Of a DNA stretch of 64,000 bases, positions 11,013-20,317 are shown piece by piece (positions within the stretch are counted from its first letter, which is position 1; every line of letters starts with the position of its first letter). This stretch comes from Bacillus sp. Marseille-Q3570 (GTDB lineage: Bacteria > Bacillota > Bacilli > Bacillales > Fictibacillaceae), in the NCBI RefSeq assembly GCF_946151055.1, contig NZ_CAMGYZ010000008.1, forward strand, positions 124,001 to 188,000, written 5' to 3'. The position numbers and the translations under genes are program-made. A model generated the notes under the pieces. It searched no databases, was not told the origin of the DNA, and saw only the letters and a program-made list of their open reading frames with translations.

Positions 11013-11942
11013 ATGAAGATTACAAGAGATGGAATTATCCCTTTACATAAACAGGCAGGAATGACTTCTCACGATTGTGTCGTAAAGCTTCGCAAAATCC
11101 TGCAGACAAAACGCGTTGGTCATACAGGTACCCTTGACCCATCCGTTTCAGGTGTACTCCCGATTTGTATAAACCGTGCTACAAAAGTGGCTGAATATAT
11201 GAGTGCATATGATAAGACATACGAAGCAACAGTCGCTGTGGGTACAGCAACCACAACTGAAGATCAAACCGGAGAAATCATAGAGTCTTCCAGACCAGAA
11301 CTGTTCAGTGAAGATAAGGTGCAAGCAGTATTGCAATCATTTGAAGGCGAAATCGAACAAATTCCCCCGATGTATTCAGCTGTCAAAATCAAAGGGAAAA
11401 AATTGTATGAGTACGCAAGAGAAGGCATTACCATCGAAAGGCCTTCTCGAACGATACGGATCGTACAATTGAAACTTTTGAGCCCACCAGAACGAAATGA
11501 AGATGACGGTAATGTGGAATTCAAAATCAGAGTGACCTGCAGCAAAGGTACATATATCCGTACATTGGCAGTGGATATTGGAAAAGCATTAGGATATCCG
11601 GCACATATGTCATCTTTAGTACGGACCCAGTCTGGACCGTTTTCTATACAAGATGCAGTAACACTTGAGGAGCTCGGGCATGTTGTTGAGGCGGGAAATC
11701 TTTCTGACGTTTTATTGCCGATTGAAAAAGCATTATCGATCTTTCCATCTATAGAAGTATCTGGTGCAGTGGAACAAAAAATCCTTAATGGTTCATTGCT
11801 TGAAGAGACGAAAGAACTTTCCAATCCCAGGACAGCCGTTTATAATGGACAAGGAGAGTGCCTCGCGATCTATATCCCACATCCTGATCGCCAGGGATGG
11901 GTTAAACCTGAGAAAGTACTTAAAATCCAGAACAGAACTTAG
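11013..11942 (+). CDS. truB: tRNA pseudouridine(55) synthase TruB
   Basis: Makes pseudouridine 55 in the T-loop of tRNAs. It has 309 residues. The catalytic aspartate motif HTGTLDPSVSGVLPI is near residues 37-50, and GIIPLHKQAGMTSHDCV at the N-terminus and SKGTYIRTLAVDIGKALG in the middle are family hallmarks. ATG start with aaggaag upstream. The ribF RBS overlaps the truB stop, so the two are coupled. Confidence 0.98.
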   Translation: MKITRDGIIPLHKQAGMTSHDCVVKLRKILQTKRVGHTGTLDPSVSGVLPICINRATKVAEYMSAYDKTYEATVAVGTATTTEDQTGEIIESSRPELFSEDKVQAVLQSFEGEIEQIPPMYSAVKIKGKKLYEYAREGITIERPSRTIRIVQLKLLSPPERNEDDGNVEFKIRVTCSKGTYIRTLAVDIGKALGYPAHMSSLVRTQSGPFSIQDAVTLEELGHVVEAGNLSDVLLPIEKALSIFPSIEVSGAVEQKILNGSLLEETKELSNPRTAVYNGQGECLAIYIPHPDRQGWVKPEKVLKIQNRT

Positions 11943-11950
11943 GTGGTAAT

Positions 11951-12895
11951 TTGAAAACGTATAAGATTGACCACACCCAATTGGACCAATTGAAAGGGAC
12001 GCCGCAGTCCGCAATGGCTATCGGATATTTTGATGGTATTCATTTAGGCCATCAAAAAGTCATCATGGCTGCAAAGCACATTGCATGTGAAGCAGGATTG
12101 GATTCGGCGGTCATGACATTCGACCCTCATCCATCTGTTGTCTTAGGCAGGGGGCAGGCGGAAAAAGCACATATTACACCAATTGAAGATAAACGGTCCT
12201 TGATTGAAGCCATGGGTATCGACCGATTATATATTGTGAATTTCAGCAAAGCATTTGCATCACTCACACCACAACAATTTGTAGATGATTTCATTATCGG
12301 TCTGAATGTAAAACATGTCATTGCTGGATTCGACTTTTCATTCGGCAAAAAAGGTGAAGGGACGATGGAAACACTACCGTTCCACTCAAGGGAGCAATTC
12401 AAACACACCGTTGTCGATAAGGTATCTGTCGAAGACGAAAAAGTTAGCTCCACGTTGATCCGGACATTGATACGGAGCGGTGAAGTCGAAAAGATCCCTA
12501 AGTACTTGGGCCGACAATATACCATTAAGGGTACTGTCATTCACGGTGATCATCGCGGTCATACGATCGGTTTTCCTACAGCCAATATTGACCCAGCCGA
12601 TTCTTATATTTTACCAGAAATCGGGGTTTATGCTGTCCGGATGGAAGTGAATGGGGAATGGTATGAGGGTGTATGTAATATCGGCTATAAACCGACTTTC
12701 AATGATGAAAAACCAGAAAACCCAAGTGTAGAAGTTCATTTGTTTTCATTTGATTCTTCCATTTATGGAGAAGTTGTTGAAGTTGAATGGCACCACAACA
12801 TTCGTAAAGAAAAGAAGTTCTCTTCAATCGATGAATTGAAAGAACAGATTTCAATGGATATTGAAGCGGCAACACAAATTTTTCACAAATCGTGA
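11951..12895 (+). CDS. ribF: Bifunctional riboflavin kinase / FAD synthetase
   Basis: Converts riboflavin to FMN and FMN to FAD; 314 residues. The N-terminal FAD synthetase (nucleotidyltransferase) part shows AIGYFDGIHLGHQKVI and TFDPHPSVVL, and the flavokinase domain begins around GTVIHGDHRGHTIGFPTANI. The start is TTG, supported by aggtgg (11941-11946) and the absence of a nearby ATG in the right place. Eight bases separate it from truB. B. subtilis has the same truB-ribF-rpsO order. Confidence 0.97.
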   Translation: MKTYKIDHTQLDQLKGTPQSAMAIGYFDGIHLGHQKVIMAAKHIACEAGLDSAVMTFDPHPSVVLGRGQAEKAHITPIEDKRSLIEAMGIDRLYIVNFSKAFASLTPQQFVDDFIIGLNVKHVIAGFDFSFGKKGEGTMETLPFHSREQFKHTVVDKVSVEDEKVSSTLIRTLIRSGEVEKIPKYLGRQYTIKGTVIHGDHRGHTIGFPTANIDPADSYILPEIGVYAVRMEVNGEWYEGVCNIGYKPTFNDEKPENPSVEVHLFSFDSSIYGEVVEVEWHHNIRKEKKFSSIDELKEQISMDIEAATQIFHKS

Positions 12896-12906
12896 ATGTT
12901 CATGAC

Positions 12907-12935
12907 TTGCATTTACATTAGAAAAAAGGTATTCT
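12907..12935 (+). promoter_or_regulatory. Putative sigma-A promoter and leader of rpsO
   Basis: TTGCAT (12907-12912), a 17-base spacer and TATTCT (12930-12935). The roughly 90-base leader that follows contains an inverted repeat around gtac (12943-12955) and may carry the S15 autoregulatory structure known for Firmicutes, but I could not fold it with certainty. Confidence 0.5.
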
Positions 12936-13031
12936 TGTAGTTGTACAATTTGTACAGAACCACTTCTTGGCACAGCGATTCACCGACGCTTGCTAGGAGG
13001 ATGGGGATCAATAGAAAAGGAGGTGAAAAGG

Positions 13032-13301
13032 ATGGCTATTTCACAAGAACGTAAAAACGACTTGATTGCAGAGTACAAGACTCATGATAATGATACTGGT
13101 TCACCAGAAGTACAGATTGCTATCCTGACTGAGCAAATTAACGAATTGAACGATCATTTACGTACACACAAAAAAGATCACCACTCTCGTCGTGGTCTGC
13201 TGAAAATGGTTGGTAAACGACGTAATTTGTTGACGTATTTACGTAAGAAGGATGTAACACGTTACCGTACTCTTATTAACAAACTTGGTTTACGTCGATA
13301 G
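13032..13301 (+). CDS. rpsO: 30S ribosomal protein S15
   Basis: Binds 16S rRNA central domain; 89 residues, as in B. subtilis. Sequence [20 protein letters not shown] and [21 protein letters not shown] is diagnostic. The frame stays open 14 codons further upstream, but the real start is the ATG at 13032 with the strong aaaggaggtg at 13016-13025. It is followed by its own terminator. Confidence 0.99.
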   Translation: MAISQERKNDLIAEYKTHDNDTGSPEVQIAILTEQINELNDHLRTHKKDHHSRRGLLKMVGKRRNLLTYLRKKDVTRYRTLINKLGLRR

Positions 13302-13306
13302 TTCAC

Positions 13307-13337
13307 AAAAAAGCGGGTGTTATACCCGCTTTTTTAT
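13307..13337 (+). terminator. Terminator of rpsO
   Basis: AAAAAAGCGGGT (from 13307) pairs with ACCCGCTTTTTT, with a short gttat loop. A perfect stem with a U tail, five bases after the stop codon. Confidence 0.92.
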
Positions 13338-13433
13338 TAGCTTTAAAAAGGGACAGTGCCACACATGAAGTCTCAGACACCTCATTCATTCCATTATGTT
13401 ATAAAGTAAGTGTCCGAGTTAGCTTTATTAGCT

Positions 13434-13461
13434 TTTTGAATATATATTTTTGGGTTATACT
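13434..13461 (+). promoter_or_regulatory. Putative sigma-A promoter of pnp
   Basis: TTTTGA (13434-13439), 16 bases, TATACT (13456-13461), about 50 bases before the pnp start. The -10 is good and the -35 weak. Confidence 0.45.
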
Positions 13462-13513
13462 AGAAGAAGACAACCAATAATTTTATGTAAGTTTGAGAGG
13501 AGTTCTCTGAGAA

Positions 13514-15619
13514 ATGGAGCAAAACAAGCATGTTTATTCCATCGATTGGGCTGGGCGGAAGCTTACCCTTGAAATTGGAAACTTAGCTAAACAGGCTAAC
13601 GGCGCAGTTATGGTCCGCTATGGCGACACAGCGGTTCTTTCAACAGCCACAGCCTCCAAAGAACCGAAAAATCTTAGCTTTTTCCCGCTGACTGTCAATT
13701 ATGAAGAAAGATTATATGCTGTCGGTAAGATTCCGGGTGGTTTTATCAAGCGTGAGGGAAGACCAAGTGAAAAAGCAACGTTAGCTTCCCGTCTTATCGA
13801 TCGTCCGATCCGACCGTTATTCGCTGATGGCTTCAGAAATGAAGTTCAAGTCGTCAGTACCGTCATGAGTGTCGATCAGGATTGTTCGTCCGAGATGGCC
13901 GCTATGTTCGGTTCCTCGCTCGCTTTGACGATTTCGGATATTCCTTTCGAAGGACCGATTGCAGGTGTCACAGTAGGAAGAATTGACGGTGAATTCGTCA
14001 TCAACCCGACTGTGGAGCAAAAAGAAGAGAGCGACATCAACCTTGTGGTAGCAGGTACGAAATATGCAATCAACATGGTAGAAGCAGGTGCTGACGAAGT
14101 TCCTGAAGAAGTGATGCTTGAAGGAATCATGTTCGGTCATGAAGAAATCAAACGCCTGATCGCCTTCCAGGAGAAGATTGCCGAAGAAATCGGTAAAGAA
14201 AAAATGGAAGTGAAATTGCACCAGCTTGATGCAGATCTTACTGCAGAAGTAAGTGCGCAATTCCTGGATGGAATAAAAGAAGCAGTAAAAGTTATTGAAA
14301 AACATGCGCGCCAAGACGCATTAGATGCGATCACTGAAAAAGTCCTTGTAGAATATGAAGACGATGAAGAAAAAGCTGCTGAAGCAAAAGAAATCTTACA
14401 TACGCTCATCAAACAAGAGGTACGTCGCCTCATTTTGAAGGACAAGATGCGTCCTGATGGTCGTAAGATTGATGAGATCCGTCCTCTTTCTTCTGAGGTT
14501 GGTCTGTTGCCAAGAACACACGGCTCCGGCTTGTTCACACGTGGTCAGACACAAGCGCTCAGCATCTGTACACTTGGGGCGTTAGGAGATGTACAGGTAC
14601 TTGATGGACTTGATATGGAAGAATCAAAGCGGTTCATGCACCATTATAATTTCCCCCCATTCAGTGTAGGGGAAACTGGATTCATGCGCGGACCAGGTCG
14701 TCGTGAAATCGGTCATGGAGCCTTAGGTGAGCGTGCACTCGAAGTTGTTATCCCATCAGAAGAAGAATTTCCTTACACGATCCGTCTCGTTAGTGAAGTG
14801 TTAGAATCCAACGGGTCTACATCACAAGCAAGTATTTGTGCAAGTACACTAGCGATGATGGATGCTGGAATCCCGCTTAAGGCACCAGTCGCAGGAATCG
14901 CAATGGGACTGATAAGTGATGGAGAAGATGTTACCGTGCTTACTGACATCCAGGGCATGGAAGACCACCTGGGTGATATGGATTTCAAGGTTGCCGGAAC
15001 AAAACAAGGTGTCACTGCACTTCAAATGGATATCAAGATTTCCGGAATCAACCGTGAAATTTTACAAGAAGCATTATTCCAGGCTAAAGAGGGCAGGATG
15101 AAGATATTAGATTCGATGCTAAGTACATTAGCTGAACCAAGAACAGAACTTTCTTCATACGCCCCTAAGATCTTGACGATGAAGATCAAGTCAGACAAAA
15201 TCCGTGACGTCATCGGGCCGAGCGGTAAGATCATCAACAAGATCATTGAGGAGACCGGTGTCAAAATCGATATCGAGCAGGATGGAACGATCTTCATTGC
15301 TTCAACCGATGAAGCGATGAACAGAAAAGCAAAAGAAACGATTGAAGATATTGTACGTGAGGTCGAGGTAGGAGAAATCTACCTTGGAAAAGTAAAACGC
15401 ATTGAAAAGTTCGGTGCTTTTGTTGAACTCTTCAGTGGAAAAGATGGACTTGTCCATATTTCTGAACTTGCAATGGAACGGATTCCTAAGGTGGAAGATG
15501 TTGTAAAGCTTGGTGATGAAATACTTGTAAAAGTAACAGAAATCGATAACCAGGGACGAGTGAACCTTTCACGTAAAGCTGTCTTGAAAGAACAAAAGAA
15601 AGAACAAGAACAAAAGTAA
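13514..15619 (+). CDS. pnp: Polyribonucleotide nucleotidyltransferase (PNPase)
   Basis: Phosphorolytic 3'-5' exoribonuclease, the main mRNA-degrading exonuclease of Bacillus; 701 residues. Two RNase PH domains flank an alpha-helical linker: the first starts [20 protein letters not shown], the second around [18 protein letters not shown]. Then come a KH domain ([20 protein letters not shown]) and an S1 domain ([22 protein letters not shown]). RBS gagaggag lies upstream of the ATG. The RNase Y gene in the same window encodes its functional partner in RNA decay. Confidence 0.99.
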   Translation: MEQNKHVYSIDWAGRKLTLEIGNLAKQANGAVMVRYGDTAVLSTATASKEPKNLSFFPLTVNYEERLYAVGKIPGGFIKREGRPSEKATLASRLIDRPIRPLFADGFRNEVQVVSTVMSVDQDCSSEMAAMFGSSLALTISDIPFEGPIAGVTVGRIDGEFVINPTVEQKEESDINLVVAGTKYAINMVEAGADEVPEEVMLEGIMFGHEEIKRLIAFQEKIAEEIGKEKMEVKLHQLDADLTAEVSAQFLDGIKEAVKVIEKHARQDALDAITEKVLVEYEDDEEKAAEAKEILHTLIKQEVRRLILKDKMRPDGRKIDEIRPLSSEVGLLPRTHGSGLFTRGQTQALSICTLGALGDVQVLDGLDMEESKRFMHHYNFPPFSVGETGFMRGPGRREIGHGALGERALEVVIPSEEEFPYTIRLVSEVLESNGSTSQASICASTLAMMDAGIPLKAPVAGIAMGLISDGEDVTVLTDIQGMEDHLGDMDFKVAGTKQGVTALQMDIKISGINREILQEALFQAKEGRMKILDSMLSTLAEPRTELSSYAPKILTMKIKSDKIRDVIGPSGKIINKIIEETGVKIDIEQDGTIFIASTDEAMNRKAKETIEDIVREVEVGEIYLGKVKRIEKFGAFVELFSGKDGLVHISELAMERIPKVEDVVKLGDEILVKVTEIDNQGRVNLSRKAVLKEQKKEQEQK

Positions 15620-15651
15620 GAGACGGATTCATCATCCGCCTCTTTTTTTTT
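15617..15651 (+). terminator. Terminator of pnp
   Basis: AAGAGACGGAT pairs with ATCCGCCTCTT around a short loop and runs into a tract of eight or more T. It starts at the pnp stop codon. Confidence 0.9.
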
Positions 15652-15817
15652 ATGCTTTTTGCTTAAATGATGATTTTGCAAGGTTACTCCCTTTACGCAA
15701 GCGAGCTGATTAGCACGTAACGTAGGTCACTGGAAAATTGACGAGGAGGCTCAGACCAAGTAAGACCCGGTTCTGCTTGCGCTTCTTCATATAGATATAA
15801 ATCAATGTGTAGACCTC

Positions 15818-16020
15818 ATATGAAAAGCTCCATACGACCATTCTGAGAGCAACATCCGGTTTGTTTATCCGTATGAAAGCTCCATACGACCATTCAAAGA
15901 GTAAAATCCGGTCTGTTTGTCCGTATGAAAGCTCCATACGACCATTCAAGGAGTAAAATCCGGTTTGTTTGTCCGTATGAAAGCTCCATATGACCATTCA
16001 AAGAGTAAAATCGGATATGT
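15818..16020. repeat. Four tandem copies of a 52-bp unit with a palindromic core
   Basis: Units start at 15818, 15871, 15923 and 15975 (53, 52 and 52 bases apart). Each begins GTATG-AAAGCTC-CATAC, an inverted repeat, followed by GACCATTCAAAGAGTAAAATCC and gtttgtcc-type sequence. The second and third units are almost identical; the first and last have diverged. Because 52 is not a multiple of three, the minus-strand reading frame across it is not evidence of a protein. Located in the 704-base gap between pnp and ylxY. Confidence 0.85.
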
Positions 16021-16305
16021 TTGCCTGCTAGGTACCAAGTGATTGGTCACTGAGCTAGACATCACGCCCCAACTGTGCGACTCTTCGCTTGTTCCTTACT
16101 GAGGGGTCTCGACTGGATCGCTGTTCCTGAAGGTATGTCGCAAATTTTGCTACTTGAATGTTTTTCAAATCTTATTCCTAAAAGAAAATCATGTATGATT
16201 TAGTTCTGATGCTCTCCCTTTATATCTAATCCACTCGGGAATGACTACAATATTTACATCCCCTATACGTTCTACCCTGTCCTATCCTATCATACGTTAA
16301 CTATT
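16021..16305. other. Non-coding stretch between the 52-bp repeats and ylxY
   Basis: No ORF, RNA gene or repeat that I can identify. The base composition becomes more T/C-rich towards ylxY. A ylxY promoter should lie here, but I could not recognise one with confidence. Confidence 0.5.
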
Positions 16306-16323
16306 GAAAGGGGTGGATCGTAG

Positions 16324-17319
16324 GTGAAGGGATACAAGACGTTTATTACAATATCCATTTTATTATTGATTTCCTTAATAAGTGTTTATAACCCACCTTC
16401 GCATCGTTATATTTCGACGCTAAAAGAATCAGCTTTCACCACATCTACATTACATATGTCCGATGCAGGACCGTTATTGGATCAGATCAAACTTTTTGCT
16501 AGCCAACATGATATCAAACCGGTGAATGCGCGGATCGACCCTGTCTGGAAGGCGATTCCGGGTTATAATGGCCTTTCTGTGGATATAGACGCCTCATTCG
16601 ACCGGATGAAAAAGAAAAAAGAATTCAATGAATCGATGATCGTATACAAACAGACGAAACCTAAAGTGTCACTAGAAGATCTTCCGCCTTCACCAATCTA
16701 CAAAGGGAACCCGAACAAACCGATGGTCACTTTCTTGATCAATGTGGCTTGGGGAAATGAATTCCTTCCACAAATGCTGGAGACGCTGAGAGAACATAAA
16801 ATTCATACAACCTTCTTTTTAGATGGATCATGGGTGAAGAAAAACCAGGATTTAGCGAAAGTCATCTACGAGGAAGGACATGAAATCGGTAATCATGCCT
16901 ATACACATCCTGATATGAAATCTTTAACCAATAACCGCATCCAAGAGGAAATTCATAAAACAAATGAAATCATCCAAAGTACGTTGGAGGTCACTCCAAA
17001 ATGGTTTGCTCCTCCAAGTGGTAGTTATCGGATGGATGTTGTTGAAATCGCATCCACAATGGATATGCATACGATTTTGTGGTCAGTGGATACAGTAGAT
17101 TGGAGAAAGCCGGATCCAGATGAAATGGCAAACCGGGTTGTAAACAAAATCCATCCAGGTGCACTGGTTCTGATGCATCCCACTTCATCAACGGCAAAAG
17201 GCCTAGAACAAATGATACAAGGAATACGTGCTAAGGGGTACTCGATCGGTACGGTATCACAGATGATGAGCGAAAAAAGACTTGTTAAAGCAAATCAGAT
17301 TGGTGAAACTGACAAATAA
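16324..17319 (+). CDS. ylxY: YlxY, sporulation-associated polysaccharide deacetylase-like protein
   Basis: Probable exported or membrane-anchored protein of 331 residues. The N-terminus has a signal or anchor segment (FITISILLLISLISVY). The C-terminal half has the NodB fold: HEIGNHAYTHPDMKSL carries the metal-binding HxxxH, with APPSGSY and a final LMHPT. At the position of the usual catalytic TFDDG there is instead FLINVAWGNE, so the canonical Asp pair is missing and deacetylase activity is doubtful. The GTG start is preceded by gaaagggg. Its position between pnp and mlpA matches B. subtilis ylxY. Confidence 0.93.
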   Translation: MKGYKTFITISILLLISLISVYNPPSHRYISTLKESAFTTSTLHMSDAGPLLDQIKLFASQHDIKPVNARIDPVWKAIPGYNGLSVDIDASFDRMKKKKEFNESMIVYKQTKPKVSLEDLPPSPIYKGNPNKPMVTFLINVAWGNEFLPQMLETLREHKIHTTFFLDGSWVKKNQDLAKVIYEEGHEIGNHAYTHPDMKSLTNNRIQEEIHKTNEIIQSTLEVTPKWFAPPSGSYRMDVVEIASTMDMHTILWSVDTVDWRKPDPDEMANRVVNKIHPGALVLMHPTSSTAKGLEQMIQGIRAKGYSIGTVSQMMSEKRLVKANQIGETDK

Positions 17320-17420
17320 TTGTCGAATATAGGCTTAAATGGTATAGTGGTTTTATAATAAGTATAAGTACCAAAATACCTACATAATTTGCCTGTTTGA
17401 CAATTTAGGAGGAAAAAAGT

Positions 17421-18662
17421 TTGATAACAAAACATACGTGTAAGAATGGCGTACGAATCGTAACAGAAAACATTCCTAGCGTAAGATCGGTTGCAATCGG
17501 TATATGGATCGGCACGGGCTCTCGTTTTGAAACCAAAGATAATAATGGGATCTCCCACTTCTTAGAGCATATGTTCTTTAAAGGTACGCAAACGAGGAAT
17601 GCAAGAGAAATAGCAGAATCATTCGATAGCATCGGTGGTCAAGTGAACGCATTTACATCAAAAGAATATACATGCTACTATGCAAAAGTTCTGGACAATC
17701 ATGCATCCCATGCGTTGGAAACGCTATCGGATATGTTCTTCAATTCCACATTTGATGAAGATGAACTTTTAAAAGAAAAGAATGTCGTACTGGAAGAAAT
17801 CAAAATGTATGAAGATACACCTGATGACATCGTCCATGATCTTTTGAGCCAGGCGACCTACAGCCATCACCCACTGGCTTATCCAATCCTTGGGACGGAA
17901 GATACATTGAATACGTTCAATGGGGATGCATTACGGACCTATATGAACGAATTTTACACGCCTGATAATGTCGTGATTTCAATTGCGGGGAATGTAGATG
18001 ATTCATTTGTTGAAGAAGTAGAAAAATATTTCGGAAGTTTTACGGCCACCAACAATAAACCACAAGCACAGAAACCAGCATTCTGTACAGAAAAGAAAGC
18101 ACGCAAAAAAGAGACAGAACAAGCACATTTGTGTATTGGTTATGAAGGCTTGCCAGTAGGCGATAAGAGTATATTCGACTTGATCGTCATCAACAACATC
18201 TTCGGTGGGAGCATGAGCAGCAGGTTGTTCCAGGAAGTAAGGGAACAGCGTGGTTTAGCATATTCAGTGTTTTCATATCACTCAGCTCACTTGGATACCG
18301 GCGTTTTTAACATTTATGCTGGAACAGCGCCAGGGCAGTTGGATGAAGTGTATGATACGATTTCAAACATCATCGGCACGTTGAAGGAAACGGGTGTTAC
18401 TGAAAAAGAAGTAGCTAACAGCAAGGAGCAGATCAAAGGAAGCTTGATGCTCAGTCTTGAAAGTACGAATAGCCGGATGAGCAGGAATGGGAAACATGAA
18501 TTGCTTTTGAGGAAGCATCGGTCTCTTGATGAAATTTTACAAAGTATTGATGATGTTACGAAAGAGAATGTCGATACGCTAATCCGAAAAATTTTCACAG
18601 AGGACTTTTCAAGCTCTCTCATCAGTCCGAGCGGGCAATTTCCTAAAAATTTTCCTAATTAA
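17421..18662 (+). CDS. mlpA: M16-family zinc metalloprotease MlpA (YmxG)
   Basis: Cytoplasmic insulinase/processing-peptidase type protease, 413 residues, close to B. subtilis MlpA. The inverted zinc motif HFLEH is at residues 46-50 and the distal glutamate region EEIKMYEDTPDDIVHDLL follows, so it looks active. The second M16 lobe has the typical R-Y-like segment GGSMSSRLFQEVREQRGLAYSV. TTG start with ttaggagg upstream. A terminator follows. Confidence 0.97.
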   Translation: MITKHTCKNGVRIVTENIPSVRSVAIGIWIGTGSRFETKDNNGISHFLEHMFFKGTQTRNAREIAESFDSIGGQVNAFTSKEYTCYYAKVLDNHASHALETLSDMFFNSTFDEDELLKEKNVVLEEIKMYEDTPDDIVHDLLSQATYSHHPLAYPILGTEDTLNTFNGDALRTYMNEFYTPDNVVISIAGNVDDSFVEEVEKYFGSFTATNNKPQAQKPAFCTEKKARKKETEQAHLCIGYEGLPVGDKSIFDLIVINNIFGGSMSSRLFQEVREQRGLAYSVFSYHSAHLDTGVFNIYAGTAPGQLDEVYDTISNIIGTLKETGVTEKEVANSKEQIKGSLMLSLESTNSRMSRNGKHELLLRKHRSLDEILQSIDDVTKENVDTLIRKIFTEDFSSSLISPSGQFPKNFPN

Positions 18663-18700
18663 AATGAATGGGGGGACTCCAGGGTCGCCTCATTTTTTCT
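18661..18700 (+). terminator. Terminator of mlpA
   Basis: AATGgGGgGAC pairs with GTCgCCtCATT around a tccagg loop, then ttttttct. It starts at the stop codon. Confidence 0.8.
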
Positions 18701-18786
18701 ATTGTTTAATTATCCTTTCCAGTATCTTACAAATCAGCAGAAAGGTTTAGGGACTAAGTATCAGTGCAACAAAACAAGGCTGATTC

Positions 18787-18942
18787 GGGACATGAGCATC
18801 AGAAAAAAGCGAGAAGCTGTCCCAAAACGAGACGTTAAGGGACATGAGCATGAGAAAAAAACGAGAAGCTGTCCCAAAACGAGGCGATAAGGGACAGCAA
18901 GAAGTCCGAAAAGCGACAACCTGTCCTAAAACAGGTTTTATT
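18787..18942. repeat. Three tandem 52-bp units with GGGACA/TGTCCC arms
   Basis: Units start at 18787, 18839 and 18891, exactly 52 bases apart. The first two share GGGACATGAGCAT, a GAGAAGCTGTCCCAAAACGAG block and a purine-rich middle; the third is diverged (GGGACAGCAAG ... CCTGTCCT). Each unit can fold as a hairpin through GGGACA with TGTCCC. This occupies the 396-base gap between mlpA and ymxH. Short frames across it are not credible genes. Confidence 0.85.
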
Positions 18943-19058
18943 TGCCCTACCCTGAACAAACACCTGAAGTTTCCTTCTTTTCTTCGTTTATTTGTGGTTT
19001 GACTTTTTATCCCTACATATAAATAGAATGATAAGCGAAAATAGGAGGGGATCCAAAA

Positions 19059-19319
19059 ATGAGGTTAAGTGAAATTTTAGGAAAAGAAATCATCGATTAT
19101 ACAAAGGGCGAGAAACTTGGAATATTGACCTATGCTGAGTTCATCATAGATGAGAATGCGGGGTATATACATACGCTGGAAATTCCATTGACGGAATGGA
19201 ACGGGTTGCGAAAAAGAAAATCAATCATACAATTTAAGTGGAATAAGATTTACCGAGTGGGTGAAGAAACAATTCTAGTGGACCCCTCAGATGCGGATGT
19301 CCAAACCGAATATAAATAA
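19059..19319 (+). CDS. ymxH: YlmC/YmxH family PRC-barrel protein
   Basis: An 86-residue PRC-barrel domain protein, beginning MRLSEILGKEIIDYTKGEKLG, with LIDENAG-like and WNKIYRVGEETILVD segments. Sporulating Bacillaceae usually have two such paralogues (YlmC, YmxH); position after mlpA and before spoVFA identifies this as YmxH. Start ATG with aataggagggg upstream. No known biochemical role. Confidence 0.92.
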   Translation: MRLSEILGKEIIDYTKGEKLGILTYAEFIIDENAGYIHTLEIPLTEWNGLRKRKSIIQFKWNKIYRVGEETILVDPSDADVQTEYK

Positions 19320-19320
19320 T

Positions 19321-19349
19321 CACCATGAAAGTATTTTCTTCATATGATG
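19321..19349 (+). promoter_or_regulatory. Sigma-K-like promoter upstream of the dipicolinate synthase genes
   Basis: CACC (19321-19324), a 16-base spacer and CATATGATG (19341-19349) match the sigma-K consensus (ACc, 16 bases, CATAnnnTA) at nearly every position. spoVFA is a known sigma-K gene in B. subtilis. It begins two bases after the ymxH stop. Confidence 0.55.
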
Positions 19350-19417
19350 TTGAAGAATCAGCACTCAAGTAGTATTATTCCTCCGTTATTAATGACGAAT
19401 GAGAAAGGGGAGGAAGG

Positions 19418-20299
19418 ATGTTAACAGGAATTAAAGCGGCGATCATTGGCGGCGATGCAAGACAGCTTGAAGTAATCAGAAAACTGACTGCATTGAACGC
19501 CAGTCTGTATTTAGTAGGATTCGATCAATTGGACCATGGATTCACTGGAGCAACAAAAATGGATTTGGATGACTTGCCTTTAGGAGAATTGGATGCATTG
19601 ATCCTACCCGTCAACGGCAGTGGCCCGGATGGAGAGATTGATACGATTTTTTCGAATAAAAAAATTAAATTCACAGAGGAAATCTTACAAAAGACAAAAC
19701 AATCATGTACCGTTTTTTCTGGTATAACCAATCCTTATTTGACGAAATGCACATCGAATGCGAACAAAAAACATATCAAGTTATTTGAACGTGACGATGT
19801 CGCTATCTATAATGCCATCCCTACTGTAGAAGGAACGATCATGATGGTCATCCAGCACACTGATTTTACGATCCATCAATCAGATATCATGGTATTGGGC
19901 TTTGGTCGAGTAGGATTCTCAGTAGCGCGGACATTTGCTAATCTTGGTGCCAATGTATCTGTCGGTGCACGAAGATCTGAACATATCGCTCGAATCACTG
20001 AAATGGGCTTCAAGCCATTTTATCTCGATCAATTGGAAAATGAAGTAGAGTCGATCGATGTTTGCATCAATACAATCCCTGCACCAATCATCACTTCCAA
20101 TGTCATTTCAAAAATGCCATCTCATACTTTGATCATCGACCTTGCTTCCAAGCCTGGAGGTACGGATTTTCGTTTTGCTGAAAAGAGAGGGATCAAAGCA
20201 TTGCTAGCTCCTGGATTACCGGGTATCGTCGCTCCGAAGACAGCCGGTAAGATCATTGCGAACGTATTGACACAACTACTTATGGATGAAAGCAATTGA
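19418..20299 (+). CDS. spoVFA: Dipicolinate synthase subunit A
   Basis: Mother-cell enzyme that, with SpoVFB, oxidises a lysine-pathway intermediate to dipicolinic acid, the calcium-chelating core compound of spores. 293 residues. A Rossmann NAD(P)-binding motif LGFGRVGFSVARTFANLGA begins near residue 158; the N-terminal part starts MLTGIKAAIIGGDARQLEV. RBS gggaggaagg precedes the ATG. Followed at 18 bases by spoVFB, and then by the asd-dapG-dapA genes that supply its substrate. Confidence 0.98.
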   Translation: MLTGIKAAIIGGDARQLEVIRKLTALNASLYLVGFDQLDHGFTGATKMDLDDLPLGELDALILPVNGSGPDGEIDTIFSNKKIKFTEEILQKTKQSCTVFSGITNPYLTKCTSNANKKHIKLFERDDVAIYNAIPTVEGTIMMVIQHTDFTIHQSDIMVLGFGRVGFSVARTFANLGANVSVGARRSEHIARITEMGFKPFYLDQLENEVESIDVCINTIPAPIITSNVISKMPSHTLIIDLASKPGGTDFRFAEKRGIKALLAPGLPGIVAPKTAGKIIANVLTQLLMDESN

Positions 20300-20317
20300 G
20301 GGGAAGGGGCAAGGAGA

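Noticed and set aside
15710-15997. 95-residue minus-strand frame across the 52-bp repeats
   Set aside because: The period is not a multiple of three, the translated units do not repeat in one frame, and there is no RBS.
15818-16020. Possible CRISPR array
   Set aside because: The whole 52-bp unit repeats; there are no unique spacers between short constant repeats and no cas genes in the window. The same holds for the array at 18787.
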